Shown in pieces: positions 59,741-64,000 of a stretch of 64,000 nt of DNA. Location: NCBI RefSeq assembly GCF_027587175.1, contig NZ_JAPCID010000002.1, forward strand, positions 124,001 through 188,000. Direction: 5' to 3'. Position 1 is the first letter of the stretch. Every line of letters starts with the position of its first letter. Made by a program: the position numbers and the translations under genes. Source of the stretch: Solirubrobacter deserti. Its GTDB lineage: Bacteria > Actinomycetota > Thermoleophilia > Solirubrobacterales > Solirubrobacteraceae. The notes under the pieces are model-generated. The model worked only from the letters and a program-made list of their open reading frames with translations, searched no databases and was not told where the DNA came from.

Positions 59741-59911
59741 TCAGAAGGTCACAGTGGCGCCGGCGAACGCTGCGATCACGGACACGATCGTGATGCGGCG
59801 CAGCCGGCGCGGCGTGAGCCAGCTCCAGGTCCGGGTCTGCAGCCAGACCCGCAGGCCAGTGGCCCCGGCCGCGGCCGAGACCGAGGCGGTGTAGGCACAG
59901 TTCGCGCACAT
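59741..59911 (-). CDS. 56-residue CxxC membrane-associated protein
   Basis: ATG 59911 with GGAGG immediately before it, though the spacing is very short. The product begins MCANCAY and has a hydrophobic C-terminal segment (ITIVSVIAAFAGATVTF) after basic residues, so it may be a small membrane protein with a CxxC metal or redox site. Third codon positions are nearly all G or C, supporting coding on this strand. It is convergent with the TIGR03943 gene with no gap and sits inside the metal island. Confidence 0.55.
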   Translation of the reverse strand: MCANCAYTASVSAAAGATGLRVWLQTRTWSWLTPRRLRRITIVSVIAAFAGATVTF

Positions 59912-60001
59912 GCCTCCAGCGTACTCCTACGGCGCGTCTGAGAATCGGTCCTGCTCGCATCGAGTTGCCGCCGCCGTCCGGGAACGGGAACCCTGGTGGG
60001 C

Positions 60002-60367
60002 ATGACGCACCAGACGCACGAAGAACATTCGCACGCGCACGGCCCGGACTGCGGCCACGTGGCGCTCGAGCACGACGGGCACGTCGACTACCTGCACGAC
60101 GGGCACCTGCACCACCCACACGGCGACCACGTCGACGAGCACGTCATCGCGGTCGACGGCGAGCACCCCGAAGGATGCACACCCGCGCACGCCTGCGCGG
60201 CCCACGGCGACGAGCACCAGCACGGCGATGGCTGCGGCCACGAGGCCGTCCCGCACGGCGACCACACCGACTTCCTGGTCGGCGACCACCTCCACCACCC
60301 GCACGGCGACCATTGCGACGACCATGGCCCCGCGCGGGTCATGAGCGCCTCATCTCACTGGGACTGA
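60002..60367 (+). CDS. Very histidine-rich soluble protein, probable zinc reservoir
   Basis: 121 residues from ATG 60002, with GGTGGG upstream. Nearly a quarter of the residues are His, with many Asp and Gly. Units such as HDGHVDYLHDGHLHHPHGDH recur (first near 26-45, again near 83-105 as PHGDHTDFLVGDHLHHPHGD), so it grew by internal duplication. Three Cys occur in PDCGH, EGCTPAHAC and GDGCGH contexts. There is no signal peptide. A cytosolic zinc store, chaperone or sensor is likely. The last codons overlap a Fur-type operator for the next gene. Confidence 0.8.
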   Translation: MTHQTHEEHSHAHGPDCGHVALEHDGHVDYLHDGHLHHPHGDHVDEHVIAVDGEHPEGCTPAHACAAHGDEHQHGDGCGHEAVPHGDHTDFLVGDHLHHPHGDHCDDHGPARVMSASSHWD

Positions 60368-60373
60368 GTCCCA
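60359..60373 (+). promoter_or_regulatory. Perfect 7-1-7 palindrome, probable Zur box before the Fur-family gene
   Basis: TGGGACTGAGTCCCA is exactly symmetric around a central G, the 7-1-7 geometry of Fur/Zur sites. It overlaps the end of the His-rich gene and lies 54 bases before the regulator's ATG, with GATACG as a possible -10 just downstream. Confidence 0.7.
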
Positions 60374-60426
60374 TTCGCTGATACGGTCCTCGGCGTGACC
60401 GCTCACGCCGAACCTCCCGCGCCCTG

Positions 60427-60867
60427 ATGGACCAGGCGCTCCGCGACCGCTGGCTGGCCCAGGCGGACGCGACCCTGTCGAGCGCCGGCCGGCGCGCCGG
60501 CGCGGCCCGCACCGCGATCGTCGAGTGGCTCGCCCGCGAGGGCCAGTGCCTGGTGACCGCACAGGACGTGCTCGACCGCCTCCCTCAAGGGTCGCCGTCC
60601 TCCGTGTACCGCACGCTGGACGAACTGTTCGCACTCGGCCTGTTGCACCGCTTCCACGGCCAGGACGGCGTCGCGCGGTACGAGATCGCCGACCCGCTGC
60701 GCCACCACCATCACTTCATCGACGAGGCGAGCGGCGCGGCGCGGCCGTTCACCGACGACGAGCTCGAGCGGGCGATCGAGGCGGCCGCCCGGCGCCTCGG
60801 CGTCCGCCTCACCGGCCACGAGGTCGTCATCCGCGGGCGCCGATCCACAAATGGGACTCAGTCCTGA
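60427..60867 (+). CDS. Fur-family regulator, probable Zur
   Basis: 146 residues from ATG 60427. The winged helix has LVTAQDVLDRLPQGSPSSVYRTLDELFALGLL, and the metal-site hinge is RYEIADPLRHHHHFID. The usual structural zinc site (CxxC after HHHHF and a second CxxC at the end) is missing: the sequence continues IDEASGAARPF and the tail has no Cys. Only regulatory metal sites remain. Its own promoter carries a perfect 7-1-7 box, and a near copy follows its stop, before the anchored-domain genes. Zinc is inferred from the neighbours. Confidence 0.88.
   Translation: MDQALRDRWLAQADATLSSAGRRAGAARTAIVEWLAREGQCLVTAQDVLDRLPQGSPSSVYRTLDELFALGLLHRFHGQDGVARYEIADPLRHHHHFIDEASGAARPFTDDELERAIEAAARRLGVRLTGHEVVIRGRRSTNGTQS
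60852..60866 (+). promoter_or_regulatory. Second Fur/Zur-type box before the anchored-domain gene
   Basis: TGGGACTCAGTCCTG keeps the left arm of the 60359 box exactly and 5 of 7 bases of the right arm. It overlaps the 3' end of the regulator gene. TGATAAGG right after it could be the -10, close to the GTG start of the next gene. The same arrangement (box then TGATA-GGT) is seen at 60359. Confidence 0.6.
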
Positions 60868-60880
60868 TAAGGTGACCGCC

Positions 60881-61872
60881 GTGCGACAGGCACTCACCGC
60901 AGCAGCGCTCGCCGGCGCCCTCCTCTCCTCCACGCCGGCGAGCGCGCAGGTGCTCTCCGACGGGCACGTCGACTACGCGGCCCGGATCGTCGACGGGCAG
61001 CTGCGCTCGCAGATCAAGGACGGCACCCGCGGCACCACCGTGTGGCGCGAGGTTCCGGCCGTCACGTTCGGCGTCGGCGAGGCGGCCAAGACCACCGTCC
61101 CCGCCTCCGCTCCGTTCCTCGGCGCGCCTGGCGAGGCCGTGTGGCTGCTCCCGCAGACCCAGCGCGCCGGCCTGCTGTGGCCGGGCTGGAACACCGAGGA
61201 GCTCTCGAGCGCGACCGTCGACGGCCCGGTCACCTGGCGCCTGGACGCGGTCGATGGCCCGGGCGCCGTCACCGTCTTCCAGAGGGCGTGTTCGGCGACC
61301 CCGAGTTCGTGTTCCGCAGCGCGGACGGCCTGCCCGACAGCTACACGATCCCGCTCGGCACCCACGCCCACGGCAACTGGGCCTTCAGCCGCGAAGGCGC
61401 CTACCGCCTCACGTTCACGCTGAGCGCCCGGCTGCGCGGCGGCGCCGCCGCGCAGGACACGCAGACGCTCGCGGTGCACGTCGGCAACGTGCCGGACCCT
61501 ACGCCGTCGGCCACTCCGACGCCGACCCCCGGCGGCTCCGTCACACCCGAGCCCACCGCGACGCCCACGCCCGGTGCGGCCAAGCCACAGGATCACGCGC
61601 CGGCGCTGCGCGTGCTCTCCGCACGCGTCGCGGGGCGCACGCTCACGCTGCGCGCGCGCGTCGATCGCCGCGCGCGCCTCACCGTCTCGGTCCGCCGTGG
61701 CGGGCGTGTCTCGGCGACGGCCAAGGCGCGCACCGTCGCCGCCGGGACGCGCACGCTGAAGCTGCGGCTGGACCGGCCCCTCGCCGCCGGGCGTCACACC
61801 GTCCGCGTCACCGCGACCGCCGACGGTCGCGCGCGCACGCGCTCGCTCGCGCTGCGCGTCCGCGCGCGCTGA
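60881..61872 (+). pseudogene. Secreted TIGR03769-type (anchored repeat) domain protein, one-base frameshift near 61284
   Basis: Start GTG 60881 (AAGG upstream; GTG 60872 is the alternative), signal peptide ending PASAQ. The domain begins VLSDGHVDYAARIVDGQL and has VWLLPQTQRAGLLWPGWNTEEL and DAVDGPGAVTVFQ. There the frame shifts: one added G gives EGVFGDPEFVFRS and, later, THAHGNWAFSREGAYRLTF. The repaired product (about 330 residues) continues with a Thr/Pro linker and a basic beta domain (TLTLRARVDRRARLTVSV). No LPXTG or membrane anchor is visible. It is either a read error or recent decay. This domain family accompanies a metal-type ABC transporter. Confidence 0.75.
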
Positions 61873-61896
61873 ACCCACCCCCGCTGGAGCCTCACC

Positions 61897-62499
61897 ATGA
61901 GAACCGTCCTCTTCACCGTCGCCGCCCTGCTGGCCGGCGCTTCCCCCGCGCAGGCCGCGGTCACACTCAGCTCCGGGCACGCCGACTACGGTGCCCGGAT
62001 CGTCGGCGGCCGGCTGCAGGCGCAGGTCAAGGACAGCACGCGCGGCCGCACCGTCTGGCGCGACCCGTCCGACGTCGTGATCGCGCTCGGCGCCAGCGCG
62101 CGTCACACGCTGCCCGGCGGCAGCTTCCTCGGCCGCAAGGGCGCGCGCGTGTGGATGATCCCGCAGACGCAGCGCTCCAACGTCATCTGGCTCGGCTGGA
62201 ACACGGAGGAGCTGAGCTCGCGCCAGGTCCGGTCGAACCTCACGTGGACGCTCGACCGCGTGGACGGGCCCGGGCGCGTCGCCGTGTTCCAGACCGGCTC
62301 GTTCGGCAAGGCCGACGTGCTGTTCGACAGCCACCGGTCGCGCCCCGGCTCGCGCGCGATCCGGCTCGGCGTGCACGCGCACGGCAACTGGGCGTTCACG
62401 CGCGCGGGGACCTACCGCCTGCGCTTCACGTCCACCGCCACGGCCCGCTCCGGCCGGCGACTGTCGGACACCGCGACGCTGACCGTCCGGGTGAGCTGA
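61897..62499 (+). CDS. Secreted TIGR03769-type (anchored repeat) domain protein
   Basis: 200 residues from ATG 61897 with a signal peptide ending AQA. It is essentially one domain: VTLSSGHADYGARIVGGRL, VWMIPQTQRSNVIWLGWNTEEL, DRVDGPGRVAVFQTGSFG and VHAHGNWAFTRAGTYRLRFTS. The repeated GHxDY, W/T/N/E and HAHGNW positions may form a binding site. It has no obvious anchor, so it may be soluble in the cell wall space or held by partners. It directly precedes the binding protein that contains a related inserted domain; the stop codon is adjacent to the next GTG. Confidence 0.85.
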   Translation: MRTVLFTVAALLAGASPAQAAVTLSSGHADYGARIVGGRLQAQVKDSTRGRTVWRDPSDVVIALGASARHTLPGGSFLGRKGARVWMIPQTQRSNVIWLGWNTEELSSRQVRSNLTWTLDRVDGPGRVAVFQTGSFGKADVLFDSHRSRPGSRAIRLGVHAHGNWAFTRAGTYRLRFTSTATARSGRRLSDTATLTVRVS

Positions 62500-64000
62500 G
62501 TGCGGTGGGCGCTGCTCGCCGCGCTCGGGCTGCTCGTGGCCGGCTGCGGCGCCCCCGAAGGGCTCTCGAGCACGGACGGTCGCCTGCAGGTGGTCACCAC
62601 CACGAGCCTGCTGCGCGACCTGGTCGAGCAGGTCGGCCGCGAGCGGGTGCACGTGACCAGCCTCGTGCCCGACGGCGCCGACCCGCACGCGTACGAGCCG
62701 ACGCTGCGCGACGTGCGGGACGTCGTGTACGCCGACGTCTCCTTCAGCAACTACATGCTGCTCGAGCAGCACAGCATCATCAAGACGCTCGACGCCAACC
62801 TGCGCGCCGGCGTGCCGAACGTCTCGCTGGCCGAGGACGCGACCAAGTACGCGGCGGAGGTCATCCCGCTTGTCGAGAACGTCAACCTGGACACGATCTG
62901 GCTCGGCCTGCGCGCTCGTGGCACCGGAGCCCGGCACGGCACGAACCGGTCCAGTGACGTGCTGCTCTCGGCGACCGCCGTCGACGGCCCGGGCGCGATG
63001 TACGGCTACTTGACCGGCACGTTCGGGTCCACCGAGCGCTACTTCGACTCCAGCGACGGCTTCGACGCCGGCGACGGCTACAAGGACGACACCGCGACAC
63101 TGCCCGCGGACGCGCACACGCACATGTCGTGGGTGTTCACGCGGCCCGGCATCTACCGCGCCACCTTCACGGCCGCCCTGCGCGTCAGGGCCACCGCCAA
63201 GCCGATCCCGCTCGGCGAGGCGACCTTCACCTTCGCGGTCGGCGTCCGCGCGCCCGCGGGAGCGACAGTCCTCGACCGGGGCCACGCCGACATCACCGCC
63301 GACCTCGACCGCGGCCGCGTGCTCGTCCTCTAGCGGCGGCGAGCACACCCAGCACGAGCACGAGGCCGGCGACGTGGTGATCGCGGTTCCGCCGAAGGCG
63401 ATCGCCGAGGTGCCCGCGGGCCGCGAGTTCCGCTTCCTGGGCCGCGCCGGCGAGCAGATCTACCAGCTCCCGCAGGCCGTGCTCGGCAAGCACGTCCACG
63501 GCGAGATCGACCCGCACCTGTGGCAGAACGTCCGCAACGCGATGGCCTACACGGAGCTGATCCGCGACACGCTGATCGCGCAGGACCCGGACGGGGCGAA
63601 GGCCTACCGTGCGCACGCCGACGCCTACCTCGCCCGCCTGGACGCGCTCGACCGCCACGTGCGGCGCGCGATCGCGCAGATCCCGCCGCCGCGGCGCCAG
63701 CTCGTCACGACGCACGACGCGTTCGGCTACCTCGCCGCCGCCTACGGCATCGAGGTCGCCGGCTTCGTCACGCCCAACCCCGCGGCGGAGCCGTCGCTGT
63801 CCGACCGCCGCAAGCTCACCGAGACCATCCGCACGCTGCAGGTGCCGTCCGTCTTCCTCGAGCCCGGCCTGGCCGCGCGCTCGACGACGCTGCGCGAGCT
63901 CGCGGCGGAGACGGGCGCACGCATCTGCCCCATCTACTCCGACGCCCTTGACGACACCGTCACCACCTACGAGGCCATGATGCGATTCAACGCCGACTCC
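62500..64000 (+). pseudogene. ZnuA-like binding protein with inserted TIGR03769-type domain; frame break at 63331, cut by window end
   Basis: Start GTG 62500, lipobox-like LLVAGCGAP. The ZnuA fold begins with VTTTSLLRDLVEQVG and DGADPHAYEPT (first His ligand). After about residue 125 a foreign block follows (WLGLRARG, AVDGPGAMYGYLTGTFG, DAHTHMSWVFTRPGIYRATF, DRGHADITADLDRG). Then ZnuA resumes: GEIDPHLWQNV, TTHDAFGYLAAAYGI and IYSDALDD, giving the remaining ligands. A TAG at 63331 stops the frame; dropping the T restores LVLSGGEH and an open frame to base 64000. This is the architecture named 'anchored repeat ABC transporter, substrate-binding protein' (TIGR03772). Permease and ATPase genes should follow outside the window. 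Confidence 0.82.

Noticed and set aside
1-64000. tRNA, rRNA, CRISPR, insertion sequence or prophage genes
   Set aside because: No cloverleaf with a CCA end, no rRNA core motif, no evenly spaced repeats, and no transposase or integrase motif found by eye. Short tRNAs inside coding regions cannot be fully excluded without a tRNA search program.

Overview
The window is about 64 kb of very GC-rich DNA with strong G/C in third codon positions. Genes are tightly packed, many overlap by 1-4 bases (ATGA/GTGA), GTG starts are frequent, and several -10-like hexamers sit 6-10 bases before a start codon (leaderless-type promoters). The gene families point to a soil actinobacterium, most likely of the Solirubrobacterales/Thermoleophilia type. 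They include a RING/TerD protein, single-domain BlaI/M56, GAF-ANTAR, DUF2243, YcnI, TIGR03943, and the actinobacterial 'anchored repeat' (TIGR03769-type) domain next to a metal ABC transporter. The placement is an inference from content only. I saw no rRNA, tRNA, CRISPR array, insertion sequence or prophage, and no gene-free stretch over 300 bases.

Layout. 0-6.7 kb (minus): a secreted M36 metallopeptidase cut by the window edge, a RING-finger/TerD-like protein and a GT39 membrane glycosyltransferase. 6.8-10.9 kb (plus): an APC permease, and an unknown protein coupled to a phytoene-dehydrogenase-like flavoprotein. 11.0-15.7 kb: a compact run of three glycosyltransferases, two unknown proteins and a DUF4234 membrane protein. 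15.7-22.6 kb: MFS and CDF transporters, GNAT, a 44-codon gene with a perfect Shine-Dalgarno, an AraC/NmrA pair and a serine/threonine kinase with an external lectin-like domain. 22.7-24.9 kb: a frameshifted PhoX-like phosphatase closed by a strong hairpin. 24.9-30.4 kb (minus): an overlapping four-gene unit of sensor kinase, single-domain response regulator, HEAT protein and processive GT2. 30.5-33.8 kb: a multicopper oxidase and a beta-helix/cupredoxin protein, divergent from a TetR regulator with two copies of the same palindrome between them. 33.8-42.6 kb: a regulatory zone with a Zn peptidase lipoprotein, hybrid kinase, ECF sigma with a repeat-bearing putative anti-sigma protein, GAF histidine kinase, Crp-like regulator, GAF-ANTAR protein and a broken universal stress protein. 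42.7-52.6 kb: secreted and membrane proteins (PspC, TerC, CDF, YcnI, DUF2243), a decayed DUF559-type gene, a DeoR regulator coupled to an MFS paralogue, and an RlmA-type methyltransferase.

52.7-64 kb is a metal (probably zinc) homeostasis island. It holds a BlaI/M56 pair, a four-gene ABC importer with two permeases and a His-rich binding protein, an ArsP/YraQ-type permease with a TIGR03943 partner, a small CxxC protein, a very His-rich soluble protein, a Fur/Zur-type regulator, two secreted TIGR03769-domain proteins, and a second ZnuA-like binding protein carrying an inserted, apparently circularly permuted copy of the same domain. Shared operator-like palindromes tie parts together: CCTAC-N5-GTAGG before blaI and before the permease, and TGGGACT-N-AGTCCCA before the Fur gene and before the anchored-domain genes.

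Four genes carry a single-base frame error (near 23665, 34787, 61284 and 63331), three of them explicable by one missing C or G. Either the assembly has residual indels or several of these genes are recent pseudogenes; raw reads would decide.
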